Source: Bin87 sp965220055 | GTDB lineage: Bacteria > Chloroflexota > Dehalococcoidia > Lucifugimonadales > UBA3495 | NCBI GenBank assembly: GCA_965220055.1 | Contig: CBDCPE010000004.1 | Location: 1,302,001-1,366,000, forward strand | Direction of reading: 5' to 3' | DNA: 64,000 bases | Shown: piece by piece, positions 16,582 to 24,725 of the stretch | How positions within the stretch are numbered: position 1 is the first letter of the stretch | Layout of the letters: every line of letters starts with the position of its first letter | Translations under genes and position numbers: made by a program | Notes under the pieces: generated by a model | Seen by the model: the letters and a program-made list of their open reading frames with translations, nothing else | Told to the model about the DNA's origin: nothing | The model's database searches: none

Positions 16582-18039
16582 CTAACACAATTCTATCTCC
16601 GACAATTGTGCGGCAGCTGCCGCCGGGACAGGGGTGCGCCTGGGTATCGCTTTCCAGTAGTAGTTGTGGATGCCGTTGACGACGCGCAGCTGACGGAAGC
16701 TCATTTCGACCGGCAGGCCAACCCGCACTTCATCGAGTTCGCGATCCGTGATCATGCAAAGGAGGCGACCGCCGCCCTCGAAATCCACGACGGCGACCAC
16801 CAGCGGGGTATCAACCGCGCCAGCGATGTAATCCATTGAATAGGTGAAGACCTCGGCCGGCGTCTCGCTAAGGCGCACCGGTTCGCCTTGGTCAACCTTG
16901 CGGCACTCAACGCACACGCGCTGAGCGGGGTACTGGACGTAACCACAGTTTCGGCATCGGGCTCCATGGAGCCGCACGTTCTTATCCCCTTCACGCCACA
17001 ACGCGGACACGGAAGGAGATGCGGCGGCGGGTCGACGGGAAGCGTCGTCCAGCGTCCAGACCTCACGCCAGCGGGCGTAGGTTTCGTACTGCCCGAGCAC
17101 AAACTTGGCCTCGAGCCAACCGGACACACCCATGGTCGGGGTCGGCGCTTGAGCGATAGCGGCGGTGGCGCGGAAGCCGATGACGTCGCTGCCGTCCCCG
17201 TACGACACAGTCAGGAGCAGGTCGTCGGGCGCCGCTTTCTCCAGCGCAGACGCCAGGAGCATGGGAGCAAAGGCGGCACCGGTGTTGCCAACTGACCCGA
17301 ACAGCGGATCCTGGACCTGGTTGTCGGCGAAACCCAACTGACGGGCCAGACGCGAATGACGGCGAGCATCGGGAGCATACAGGGCGACCTTCGCTACGTC
17401 GGACAATGAAACGCCGTTGCGTTGGCAGTAGCCAGTGACGGCCTCGGGCACGATGCGCTCGATTCCTTCTTCGGTAGCAAAACGGTCTTCCCACGATCGG
17501 ACGAAGGGGTCACCAGGAGAACGCCACGTATCGAGCATGTTGTCGGTCACGGCATGACTGCCGACGAGTTCGGCGACCACTCCCTGGTCAGCAATAACGA
17601 AAGCGGCAGCGCCATCGCCGGATGCGCGTTCCGTTTCACCCCTGGGCGGGCCCTGCCGGCTATCGGCAACGACCACGAGGACCTGGCTAGCCCGCCCCGA
17701 CGCAACCGCGTCCAAAGCGGTGAGCAACGCACTGGTCCCGGCTCTGAGGACGTTTGCGACGTCGACGGCGAAAATATCGTTTCGCAGGTCCAACGCCGCG
17801 GCCACAATTGCAGCGCACTGCTTTTCAGCGTAGGGCGGGGTGGTGCTGGCAAAAACGATGCCATCGATGCGGCTCCGGTCACGTTGGGCGAGACAGTCCG
17901 ATCCGGCGGCGACGGCCATGGTCACGCTATCTTCGTCGAAGTTGGCCACCGCACGTTCCTGGCGCGAGTTCCAGCCGACGGTGTCCGCGCCCAAACGGTA
18001 GCGGGGGATGTACGCGCCATAGGCAGCGATGCCGACCAA
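16582..18039 (-). CDS. HMG-CoA synthase-like domain fused to a DUF35 OB-fold/zinc-ribbon domain
   Basis: 485 aa from TTG 18039 (AGGAG seven bases upstream), beginning VGIAAYGAYIPRYRL like other HMG-CoA-synthase-like proteins. The thiolase-fold domain spans about 1-330. A zinc ribbon CRNCGYVQYPAQRVCVEC (about residues 360-378) and an OB fold follow. In archaea, DUF35 bridges thiolase and HMG-CoA synthase. The active-site Cys position reads VLRAGTSAL instead of C-x-AGT, and the usual Glu position reads STTPPYA, so canonical HMG-CoA synthase chemistry is doubtful. Confidence 0.85.
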   Translation of the reverse strand: MVGIAAYGAYIPRYRLGADTVGWNSRQERAVANFDEDSVTMAVAAGSDCLAQRDRSRIDGIVFASTTPPYAEKQCAAIVAAALDLRNDIFAVDVANVLRAGTSALLTALDAVASGRASQVLVVVADSRQGPPRGETERASGDGAAAFVIADQGVVAELVGSHAVTDNMLDTWRSPGDPFVRSWEDRFATEEGIERIVPEAVTGYCQRNGVSLSDVAKVALYAPDARRHSRLARQLGFADNQVQDPLFGSVGNTGAAFAPMLLASALEKAAPDDLLLTVSYGDGSDVIGFRATAAIAQAPTPTMGVSGWLEAKFVLGQYETYARWREVWTLDDASRRPAAASPSVSALWREGDKNVRLHGARCRNCGYVQYPAQRVCVECRKVDQGEPVRLSETPAEVFTYSMDYIAGAVDTPLVVAVVDFEGGGRLLCMITDRELDEVRVGLPVEMSFRQLRVVNGIHNYYWKAIPRRTPVPAAAAAQLSEIELC

Positions 18040-18075
18040 ATTCCAACTCCTGGCTGGGGACAAGACGTGCCGGGG

Positions 18076-18105
18076 ATGCTATCAGCGGGCGCGACGGAGT
18101 GTCAA
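18076..18105 (-). promoter_or_regulatory. Candidate promoter of the synthase-thiolase operon
   Basis: Minus-strand TTGACA (18105-18100), 18-base spacer, TAGCAT (18081-18076). Predicted start of transcription about 30 bases before TTG 18039. Confidence 0.5.
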
Positions 18106-18117
18106 CGAAAAGGTGCG

Positions 18118-18126
18118 TGCTACAAT
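18118..18126 (+). promoter_or_regulatory. Extended -10 element for ctpA
   Basis: TGC-TACAAT ends 7 bases before ATG 18134, which would give a leaderless or nearly leaderless message. It lies back-to-back with the minus-strand promoter at 18076-18105. Confidence 0.45.
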
Positions 18127-18133
18127 GCGGTCA

Positions 18134-19336
18134 ATGACTGATCGCTTGACAGCCGCGAGGTTGCCGCTGCTTCTGATTGCCCTGTCGCTGCTCGTGGTTC
18201 TGGCCGGCTGCAACCGGGTGAGCGCCGGCGCCACGGAGCCGATTCCCCCGGGAGATCGGTTACCAGCCGAGTTGGGTACCGTGGGCGAGACGTACCGCAT
18301 CCTGCTGGATGAACACGTCGACCACCAGGTGCTGGACCCCGACAACCTGACGGAAGGGGCGATTCGCGGGATGCTGGCCGCACTGGACGACCCACACGCT
18401 TCGTACCTCAGCCCAGAACAGCACTCCCGAGAACAGGAGGGCTACCGGGGCTACTTCGAGGGCATCGGTGCGCAAGTCACGCTGACGGAAGCCGGCCTGA
18501 CGGTGATTGCTCCGATTCCCGGAGCTCCCGCTGAGAAAGCGGGCATACGTGCGGGAGACCTGATCCTGGCGGTGGACGGCGAAGACATCGACGGGCAGAC
18601 GCTGATCGAGTCGGTGAACCTGATCCGAGGCCCAGGGGGTACCGCGGTCACGCTGCTGGTGAGACACATCGGCGAATTTGAAGATGTGAGCATCACGGTG
18701 ACGCGCGGGCGCATCCCGATCGAGAGCACCGCGTTCCAAATGCTGGATGACGGGATAGGGCACCTCTGGCTCTACAGTTTCTCCAACACCACAGAGGACG
18801 AAGTGCGTCGGGCCTTGGATGACCTGAAAGCTGAGGATGGGCGCGGCTTGATATTGGACTTGCGGAACAATCCGGGAGGGCTGCTGGCGTCGGTAGTCAG
18901 CGCCACCGATCTGTTCCTGGACAGCGGGACGATTCTGTACGAGATCGATGCAGACGGTGACCGGAACGACTACGAAGCAGACCGACGCGGGCCGGCCACC
19001 GACGTACCGATGGTGGTGATAGTCAACCAATTTTCGGCCAGTGCAAGCGAAATCATGGCCGGAGCGCTTCAGACAAGTGACCGCGCTCCCGTGGTGGGAA
19101 CGAGTACCTTCGGCAAGGGCAGCGTCAACATCGCCCGTGAATTATCAGACGGTTCGGCGATCTACTTCACCATCCGGCGATGGTATCTTTCGGACGGAAC
19201 CCAGATTGAAGGCGAGGGAGTAACCCCCGACATCGAGATTGAAGCTGACGCGCATCCTCTGCCCGTAGAGCTCGGTCAAGACGTAGTACTGATGCGTGCT
19301 GTTGAGGTGCTCAACGAACAAATCGCTGCGCGATAG
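18134..19336 (+). CDS. Carboxyl-terminal processing protease (S41 family, lipoprotein)
   Basis: 400 aa. Signal peptide with lipobox LVVLAGC (about residues 18-24), so probably lipid-anchored outside the cytoplasmic membrane. A PDZ domain follows (about 95-185: GIGAQVTLTEAGLTVIAPIPGAPAEKAGIRAGD), then the S41 domain with LDLRNNPGG, the Ser nucleophile in NQFSASASEIMAGAL and the catalytic Lys in TFGKGSVN. Degrades or trims exported proteins. ATG 18125 in frame is an alternative start. Confidence 0.93.
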   Translation: MTDRLTAARLPLLLIALSLLVVLAGCNRVSAGATEPIPPGDRLPAELGTVGETYRILLDEHVDHQVLDPDNLTEGAIRGMLAALDDPHASYLSPEQHSREQEGYRGYFEGIGAQVTLTEAGLTVIAPIPGAPAEKAGIRAGDLILAVDGEDIDGQTLIESVNLIRGPGGTAVTLLVRHIGEFEDVSITVTRGRIPIESTAFQMLDDGIGHLWLYSFSNTTEDEVRRALDDLKAEDGRGLILDLRNNPGGLLASVVSATDLFLDSGTILYEIDADGDRNDYEADRRGPATDVPMVVIVNQFSASASEIMAGALQTSDRAPVVGTSTFGKGSVNIARELSDGSAIYFTIRRWYLSDGTQIEGEGVTPDIEIEADAHPLPVELGQDVVLMRAVEVLNEQIAAR

Positions 19337-19416
19337 CGTACCGCTTTACCGTAAACCACGGGGACCGGCCGAAAACAGCGAGACGCAGCCCAGGCGGAAA
19401 CGAAAGGGCGGGTGCC

Positions 19417-19923
19417 ATGCCGCGTAAGAACAGAAACAGCAAGAAGAAAGTCCAGACTGCGGCCGGCGGCAACAACCGACAGGTAGCGGTCAACCGCAAA
19501 GCCCTGTACGACTATGAGATTCTGGACCGAGTGGAAGCAGGCCTGGTGCTCACCGGCACTGAGATCAAATCGATCCGCGCCGGAAAGGTCGACCTGCGGG
19601 ACGCATTCGCGCGGGTGCACGACGGCGAGTTGTGGCTGCACGGAGCGCACATCGCGCCGTACGACGCGGGGAGCTACATGAACCATGAGCCGCGCCGTCC
19701 CCGCAAGCTCCTGGTGCACCGCAGCCAGATGAGCGACCTGGCGGCACAAACGGCGGAAAAAGGGTTGACTCTGGCCGCGCTGCGCCTCTACCTGAAGGAC
19801 CACCATGCGAAGGTCGAACTGGGCGTGGCACGGGGGAAGCGACAATACGACAAGCGCCGCACCATCATAGAACGGGAACGGGAACGGCAGGCGAGGCAAG
19901 CGTTGAAAGAGTGGCGGGAGTGA
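19417..19923 (+). CDS. smpB: SsrA-binding protein SmpB
   Basis: 168 aa. Binds tmRNA and delivers it to stalled ribosomes. The family order is clear: VNRKALYDYEILDRVEAGLVLTGTEIKSIR, LRDAFARV, HIAPYDAGSYMNHEPRR, the KLLVH region, and the basic C-terminal tail GKRQYDKRRTI...that enters the decoding site. The N-terminus is a Lys/Arg/Asn-rich extension. No tmRNA gene is visible nearby. Confidence 0.96.
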   Translation: MPRKNRNSKKKVQTAAGGNNRQVAVNRKALYDYEILDRVEAGLVLTGTEIKSIRAGKVDLRDAFARVHDGELWLHGAHIAPYDAGSYMNHEPRRPRKLLVHRSQMSDLAAQTAEKGLTLAALRLYLKDHHAKVELGVARGKRQYDKRRTIIERERERQARQALKEWRE

Positions 19924-19956
19924 TCCCTGCCACTGTTTGCCGCCGCTAAGCCACGC

Positions 19957-19962
19957 TATAAT
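19957..19962 (+). promoter_or_regulatory. TATAAT -10 element upstream of the carbonic anhydrase gene
   Basis: Perfect TATAAT with a weak TGTTTG (19934-19939) 17 bases upstream; the next gene starts at 20025. Confidence 0.45.
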
Positions 19963-20024
19963 TTCTGGCGAAAACCGCGTCCCGGCTCGCAGGGGCCGGG
20001 GCGCTCTATTGTGAGGTAAGCATC

Positions 20025-20528
20025 TTGATACGTAGCTTGCGTGGCATTGAACCGAAGATCGCGCCCACCGCGTGGGTTAGCGAGGCCGCTTACGTGGTGG
20101 GCAACGTGGTGATCGGCGAGTACAGCAGCATCTGGCCGGGTGTGACGATACGGGGAGACGGTGAGCTCATCACCATCGGCAATCACGTGAACGTCCAGGA
20201 GGGTTCCGTGGTGCACGGCGACGGGCTGGTGATCGAGGACTATGTCTCAATCGGACACTGCGTGGTGGTGCACGGCGACCGCATTGGCACGGGCAGCCTG
20301 CTGGGCAACAACTGCACTTTCCTGACCGAATCGACAATCGGTAAGGAGTGCCTGATCGCCTCCAACGCGGTGGTGCTGTCCAACGTGGACGTGCCAGACC
20401 GGAGCTTCGTGGCCGGTGTCCCTGGATCGGTGAAACGACCGGTTTCGGACGAGCAGATCGCACAGATGCGCATGACCGCCGAGCACCTAGTTGAACGCGC
20501 GGAATGGTTCAAGGAAAGCGGGCTGTAG
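20025..20528 (+). CDS. Gamma-carbonic anhydrase-family hexapeptide-repeat protein
   Basis: 167 aa, TTG start. Left-handed beta-helix with hexapeptide repeats through most of the protein (VVGNVVIGEYSSIWPGVTIRG...). The three zinc His positions are visible as NVQEGSVVHGD, IGHCVVVHGD and flanking His. The C-terminal helix is MRMTAEHLVERAEWF. The YrdA/PaaY-type fold often has weak or no anhydrase activity, so the reaction is inferred only. Confidence 0.88.
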   Translation: MIRSLRGIEPKIAPTAWVSEAAYVVGNVVIGEYSSIWPGVTIRGDGELITIGNHVNVQEGSVVHGDGLVIEDYVSIGHCVVVHGDRIGTGSLLGNNCTFLTESTIGKECLIASNAVVLSNVDVPDRSFVAGVPGSVKRPVSDEQIAQMRMTAEHLVERAEWFKESGL

Positions 20529-20555
20529 AGCGGCCCGGAACCATGACAACAATCA

Positions 20556-20577
20556 GGGGCGAATGATCATTCGCCCC
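20556..20577. repeat. 22-bp perfect palindrome, GGGGCGAATGA type (copy 1)
   Basis: GGGGCGAATGA followed directly by its reverse complement. Lies between convergent genes (carbonic anhydrase and LLM oxidoreductase). Related copies are at 23342, 40006 and 51757. Probably a bidirectional terminator or REP-like element. Confidence 0.8.
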
Positions 20578-20603
20578 ATTTCATTTGCGCTTGTTCAGGT
20601 CGG

Positions 20604-21545
20604 TCAGGCCAGTCGCTCCGCCAAGGGGAGGATGTGCTCCGCCAAGTGTTCCATTACCTGGATGCACGGACCGATGCCGTCGACGCGGAAGTCGAAGGTC
20701 AGCTGATCAATTCCCAGTTCGTTGCAGTAGTGGACATCGTCGACAACCGCCTGGGTAGTGTTGATGAGAGCACCGCCGGAACGGACACCCACACCCTCCT
20801 CGGCGCCGCTCATGTCCGTGAAGTGAAGGCTACGCTTCAGAGAGATCGTTATGTCGGCCGGGTCGCGGCCGGCCAGTTCCGTTTGCTCGCGCAGGTAGGG
20901 AAGGTTCTTGGCTACGAAATCGGGGGTTTGGCGGGTAGTGTGCCAGCAATCACCGTATTTCGCGGTACGGCGTAGAGCGCGTCGGGTGTGACCGCCGACC
21001 CAAATGGGGATGCGTGGTTGCTGGAGGGGTTTGGGCTCGAAGTAGATACCGTCGATCTGGTAGTACTTGCCCTGGAAATCGGGAACTTCTTCGGTCCACA
21101 GGGCGTTGAATATGGCGAGGAATTCGTCGGTCATTGGCCCACGGTCGGCGTAAGGGACGCCCAGAATGTCAAATTCTTTCTCCAACCAACCCACACCCAC
21201 GCCGCAAATCATGCGGCCACCAGATAGCACATCCAGCGAAGCGAACATCTTGGCCTGGACCACGGGATTGCGGTAAGGAAGGATCAGGACGGTGCTGCCC
21301 AGACGAATTTCGCTGGTGCAGGCGGCCATGAACCCGAGCATGGTCATGGTTTCGAGGAAAGGTTCGTCGGACGGGCGCTGGAAGGCGCCGGTGGGAGTGT
21401 AGGGGTACTGGTTCGTACCGGCGACGGGAAGCACGATGTGATCGCCGGCCATCACCGACTCGAAGCCCAAGCGCTCGGCGCGCTCGCAGAACGCGCGGAT
21501 ACCTTCGGCGTCCGGCAGACGGGGGACGCTGACACCTATTTTCAT
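20604..21545 (-). CDS. LLM-class oxidoreductase, F420-dependent type
   Basis: 313 aa luciferase-like TIM barrel. Begins MKIGVSVPRLPDAEGIRAF. Family blocks are GFESVMAGDHIVLP, IRLGSTVLILPYRNPVVQAKMFASLDVLSGGR, CGVGVGWLEKEFDILG and PIWVGGHTRRALRRTAKYGD, as in the TIGR03619-like F420 subgroup. Cofactor is inferred from subgroup resemblance; FMN is possible. Substrate unknown. Confidence 0.87.
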   Translation of the reverse strand: MKIGVSVPRLPDAEGIRAFCERAERLGFESVMAGDHIVLPVAGTNQYPYTPTGAFQRPSDEPFLETMTMLGFMAACTSEIRLGSTVLILPYRNPVVQAKMFASLDVLSGGRMICGVGVGWLEKEFDILGVPYADRGPMTDEFLAIFNALWTEEVPDFQGKYYQIDGIYFEPKPLQQPRIPIWVGGHTRRALRRTAKYGDCWHTTRQTPDFVAKNLPYLREQTELAGRDPADITISLKRSLHFTDMSGAEEGVGVRSGGALINTTQAVVDDVHYCNELGIDQLTFDFRVDGIGPCIQVMEHLAEHILPLAERLA

Positions 21546-21608
21546 ACGAATATCTCCTGGCCGCAGGGTGAATTGAAAGGAGGCAGTCCCTGATCCGAGG
21601 GCGGCGGC

Positions 21609-21617
21609 ATTATAGCA
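21609..21617 (-). promoter_or_regulatory. Extended -10 promoter TGCTATAAT for the LLM gene
   Basis: Minus-strand TGC (21617-21615) plus TATAAT (21614-21609), about 65 bases upstream of the start codon at 21545. Confidence 0.55.
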
Positions 21618-21668
21618 TCGCAGTTGGAGTCCTCAGCCCGAGGCGAAGAAACGCCGGTCCGCGCTGGG

Positions 21669-22346
21669 CTATAACGCGGCGTCGGTGTTCCTGCGCCAAG
21701 TGATGACGCCCCGGCACCTGGCACAAGCGCGATTGCGCATCATGCGACGCTGGAGCGTCTGGCGGTACCACCGCTGACCGCAACCGCATTCTCCGACCCA
21801 CTTTGGCGTGGTGTGCTGGACACGGTGACAGCGCTCGCCCACGCACCCGATTTCACGCGCCTTGGATTTCCAAACCGCGTCGTGGTTATGTCGAGGACCA
21901 ACAATAGCGTGGGCAATTTCGTGGAGAACGGTATCTTCGATTTCGGCACGAGAGGCAGCCAAACAATAACTGACGGACAGATCGATGCACTGTTCAAGAT
22001 ATCGACAGACGCCAGCTCGGGAAGTAGCGAGGTCGAATCCGAACGCCCACGCCTTGGGCAAGGCTCCACTGGATTTGAATTTGGACAAGAGGCCATTGCC
22101 CAAGCTCTCGATTTCATGCAGGGTGCAGTCAGGCGCAGGGGCACTATCGACAGACAGGACGGAGGAATAGGAGACCTTCCACTCAACGCCTTGATCGTCA
22201 ATGGCGTGCGCACGGCGTGCGCGGATTGAAGTGACGGTGGCGCGATGCTCGCGACCTCCCACTCCGGCGAATCGAATGACACTACGGGGAGGGCAGGCCG
22301 CCCCGGGAAAGTCAGCCGTGATGGGGATGTGGCGCCGCTCGGGCAT
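21669..22346 (-). CDS. SprT-like zinc metalloprotease-domain protein
   Basis: About 225 aa from ATG 22346; in-frame upstream starts (22394, 22502) exist and none has a good ribosome binding site. An N-terminal Tudor/KOW-like part (SVIRFAGVGGREHRATVTSIRARRAHAIDDQGVEWKV in pieces, about 15-60) precedes the SprT domain with HEIAHAIVG and a following HNHD. The C-terminus has a zinc-ribbon-like set, CGCG...CARC. SprT/Spartan relatives cleave DNA-protein crosslinks, but bacterial members are largely uncharacterised. Confidence 0.82.
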   Translation of the reverse strand: MPERRHIPITADFPGAACPPRSVIRFAGVGGREHRATVTSIRARRAHAIDDQGVEWKVSYSSVLSVDSAPAPDCTLHEIESLGNGLLSKFKSSGALPKAWAFGFDLATSRAGVCRYLEQCIDLSVSYCLAASRAEIEDTVLHEIAHAIVGPRHNHDAVWKSKAREIGCVGERCHRVQHTTPKWVGECGCGQRWYRQTLQRRMMRNRACARCRGVITWRRNTDAAL

Positions 22347-22423
22347 GGGTTTACGAGACTGGTGAATTATAGGGAGTGTGGAGACAATTGGCATGGTATT
22401 GGGCGAACTTTTGAAAAGTGTTC

Positions 22424-22451
22424 TTGCGCTAATTTTCGGCAGTGCTATAAT
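22424..22451 (+). promoter_or_regulatory. Sigma70-type promoter, TTGCGC-N16-TATAAT
   Basis: TTGCGC at 22424-22429, 16-base spacer, TATAAT at 22446-22451 with TG extension (TGCTATAAT). Drives the internally duplicated unknown gene starting at 22523. Confidence 0.65.
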
Positions 22452-22522
22452 TCGCGCAAACGGAGCGGTCACGGTTGTCGTGACCGCCAAATAAATCCAC
22501 ATTCCAGGAGGAGGCGAGCTTC

Positions 22523-23326
22523 ATGGAAAAGGGAGACACCACTATCAATATCGGGCCGGTGGACGTGGCCCTGTCCTATCGCAAGGAGATCATGCCCGAC
22601 CAGGGCCTGATGGTTCAGGTGTTTGGCGACATTGACGGCCACGACACCGAGATCCTGCGGTTCGACTGCTTCGACCAGGACCCGCATTACCACTACGGGC
22701 CGGAGAACATGAACATCCGGCTGCACATGGACAAGACCACAGTCGGTACGCCCCTGGGCTGGACCCTCAAGAACATCCGGACCAACCTGCCCTCGATGGT
22801 ACGCCGCGCCGGCTATGACGACTTGGCGTCCGCCGTTGAGATGAACGGCATCGACGAGAACAAGATGGACGAAGTGGAAGAGGTCGCGCTGGGCAAGGCC
22901 CGCGACGAGCGGCGCACTGTCACGCACTTCCGCGGCGACCACATCTACGAAGCCGGCAACATCCGGTTCGGCGTTGAGTTCCGCGACAACATCGGCGCGG
23001 CCAACGACCGCGGCGTGGCCATCCACGTGCTGACTGACCACCTGGGGCAGGAATTCGAACTCCTGGCGTTTGACTGCTTCGAGATCGCGCCGCACTACCA
23101 CTACGGCCCGCGCAACCAGGACGTCCGGGTCTACTGGGACACGACCACCAGCGGCCACACGCTGGCCTGGACGCTGGAACAGTTCAAGGCTGGCAACCTG
23201 GCCAGCATGATCGACCGGGCGGGCTACCCGACCGTCGCTTCCGGCTTGGACAACGACCTGGTGCAGGCCGTGGTCCCGGCAATGGAAGAGAAGGCCTGGG
23301 CCCTGGTTGGCACCAACCAGCGGTAA
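22523..23326 (+). CDS. Internally duplicated protein of unknown function (DUF7700-like)
   Basis: 267 aa with strong ribosome binding site (CAGGAGGAGG). Two homologous halves: residues about 15-100 contain MVQVFGDIDGHDTEILRFDCFDQ and PHYHYGPENMNIR; residues about 145-245 contain IHVLTDHLGQEFELLAFDCFE and PHYHYGPRNQDVR. An acidic linker joins them. The repeated FDCF and PHYHYGP motifs suggest a conserved binding site, perhaps for metal through His. No signal peptide. I recall similar proteins only as DUFs; function unknown. Confidence 0.82.
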   Translation: MEKGDTTINIGPVDVALSYRKEIMPDQGLMVQVFGDIDGHDTEILRFDCFDQDPHYHYGPENMNIRLHMDKTTVGTPLGWTLKNIRTNLPSMVRRAGYDDLASAVEMNGIDENKMDEVEEVALGKARDERRTVTHFRGDHIYEAGNIRFGVEFRDNIGAANDRGVAIHVLTDHLGQEFELLAFDCFEIAPHYHYGPRNQDVRVYWDTTTSGHTLAWTLEQFKAGNLASMIDRAGYPTVASGLDNDLVQAVVPAMEEKAWALVGTNQR

Positions 23327-23341
23327 TTGTGCCAAAGGTCT

Positions 23342-23364
23342 GGGGCGAATGATTGTTCGTCCCC
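23342..23364. repeat. GGGGCGAATGA-type palindrome (copy 2, imperfect)
   Basis: GGGGCGAATGATT then GTTCGTCCCC; one G:T-type mismatch against the perfect copies. In the convergent gap before the SDR gene. Confidence 0.75.
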
Positions 23365-23377
23365 ACCAACCGGAACT

Positions 23378-23406
23378 TGAGAGGCGGGTCTCAGACCCGC
23401 CTCTCA
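23378..23406. terminator. 13-bp stem hairpin between convergent genes
   Basis: TGAGAGGCGGGTC pairs perfectly with GACCCGCCTCTCA around a TCA loop. It follows the palindrome at 23342 in the same gap, so this junction holds two stacked hairpins. Confidence 0.8.
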
Positions 23407-23433
23407 TTCGTTGTGTCCTGCCGATGCGGGCAG

Positions 23434-24231
23434 CTACATCATGGTATAGCCGCCCGACACGCTCAGGGTCTGGCCGGTTATGAAGCTGGCCGCGTCGGAC
23501 GCGAGGAAAACCACCGCGTTGGCGACTTCCTGGGCAGAACCCATTCGGCGGAGCGGGTAGGCGCGTTTCACCCGCTCAAGCACCTCATCAGTGAATAGAT
23601 CCTGCATGCCCTGGCTCCACATACTCTCGGAGCCGGCCACCTCGGACTGCTCGGGCACGACCAGGCCGGGGCAAACCATGTTGAACCGGAGACCGTGGCG
23701 GCCGGTTTCGCGGGCCAGGGACTTGCTGAGGGCGATAACTCCGGCCTTGCAGGCGGAATAAACGGCCTCGCGGTACTCGCCCATCCTGCCAGCGTCGCTG
23801 CTAATGCTGACGATGGCGCCGGATTTCCGCTCGATCATGTGGGGAAGGACCGCGTGGATGCAGTTGATGGCACCCCAGAGGTTGACGTCCACTTCCTTTA
23901 CATGTTCGTCGCGTGACTTGTCCATGAACAGCCGGTCGATGGTCCAGCCAACGTTATTGACCAGGACGTCTACGTTGCCCAACCGTTCGATGGCGTCGGT
24001 CATCATGGCGACGGTCTTGGCCTGATCGGTCACGTCAGCGTCGACGACAATGGCGGAAGCGCTTGATTCCAGAGCCCCGACTTCGGTCGCGACGCGCTTA
24101 CCGGCAGCGTGGTCCAACTCGGCTATGGCGATGTTGCAGCCTTCGGCGGCAAATGCCAGCACTATGGCCCGGCCGATATTGTTGCCGCCGCCGGTTACAA
24201 GCACGTTCTTGCCTTTCAGTCCAAGTTCCAA
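23434..24231 (-). CDS. Short-chain dehydrogenase/reductase
   Basis: 265 aa classical SDR. NAD(P)-binding TGGGNNIGRA near residue 14, NNVG near 91, catalytic Ser in VSISSD and YSACK (YxxxK) near 160. The C-terminus ITGQTLSVSGGYTM is typical. Resembles BadH-type 2-hydroxycyclohexanecarboxyl-CoA dehydrogenases, but the substrate cannot be fixed. Its start overlaps the end of the upstream nuclease gene by 16 bases. Confidence 0.9.
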   Translation of the reverse strand: MELGLKGKNVLVTGGGNNIGRAIVLAFAAEGCNIAIAELDHAAGKRVATEVGALESSASAIVVDADVTDQAKTVAMMTDAIERLGNVDVLVNNVGWTIDRLFMDKSRDEHVKEVDVNLWGAINCIHAVLPHMIERKSGAIVSISSDAGRMGEYREAVYSACKAGVIALSKSLARETGRHGLRFNMVCPGLVVPEQSEVAGSESMWSQGMQDLFTDEVLERVKRAYPLRRMGSAQEVANAVVFLASDAASFITGQTLSVSGGYTMM

Positions 24232-24716
24232 TTTTCATCCTCCAACTTATTTCGGAGGACGCGCAGGTTTTCCACATCCTCCCGGTTGTACTCCAGCAGC
24301 ATTTCCAACGCGGACGGGTTATCCTCCCGCAGGTACTTTTCCCACAGAAGCACCGCGTCGTATCCCCGCATATCCGGCAGATTGCGGGGTATACCCAGAG
24401 CTTTTTCTATTACTTTGAGGCCGCCCTTCAGGCCGGCCCGCCGAGAAACCCGCATGAGGTCCTGATGCTCAAATCGCCGGCGCAGGTCCACACCGGGCTT
24501 CCAAGCCAGGAACGGGAGGTCGAAGCCGGAGCCGTTGAAGGTGTAGATGGTAGTCACGCCCTCGAGGACGTGGAGAACGGCGCCTGGGGTGATGCGGTCC
24601 CCGACCAGTTGGGTGGTCAAACAATCGCCGGGAAAATCCACGGCGATGCCGACCACGGTCGGGTAGGAGTTACCAGCGATAAAGCCGGTGGTCTCGATGT
24701 CCAGGTAGGCGTCCAA
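24216..24716 (-). CDS. RNase H-fold 3'-5' exonuclease-like protein (RNase_H_2/YprB type)
   Basis: 166 aa. DEDD-type acidic residues: AYLDIETTG (first Asp/Glu) at the N-terminus, YTFNGSGFDLPFL (second), and EYNREDVENL (last Asp). Length matches stand-alone YprB-like nuclease domains that act on nucleic acids. Begins 10 bases after purH stops on the same strand and overlaps the SDR gene, so it is likely the tail of the purF-purM-purH transcript. Confidence 0.83.
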   Translation of the reverse strand: MDAYLDIETTGFIAGNSYPTVVGIAVDFPGDCLTTQLVGDRITPGAVLHVLEGVTTIYTFNGSGFDLPFLAWKPGVDLRRRFEHQDLMRVSRRAGLKGGLKVIEKALGIPRNLPDMRGYDAVLLWEKYLREDNPSALEMLLEYNREDVENLRVLRNKLEDENWNLD

Positions 24717-24725
24717 CGGGGACGG

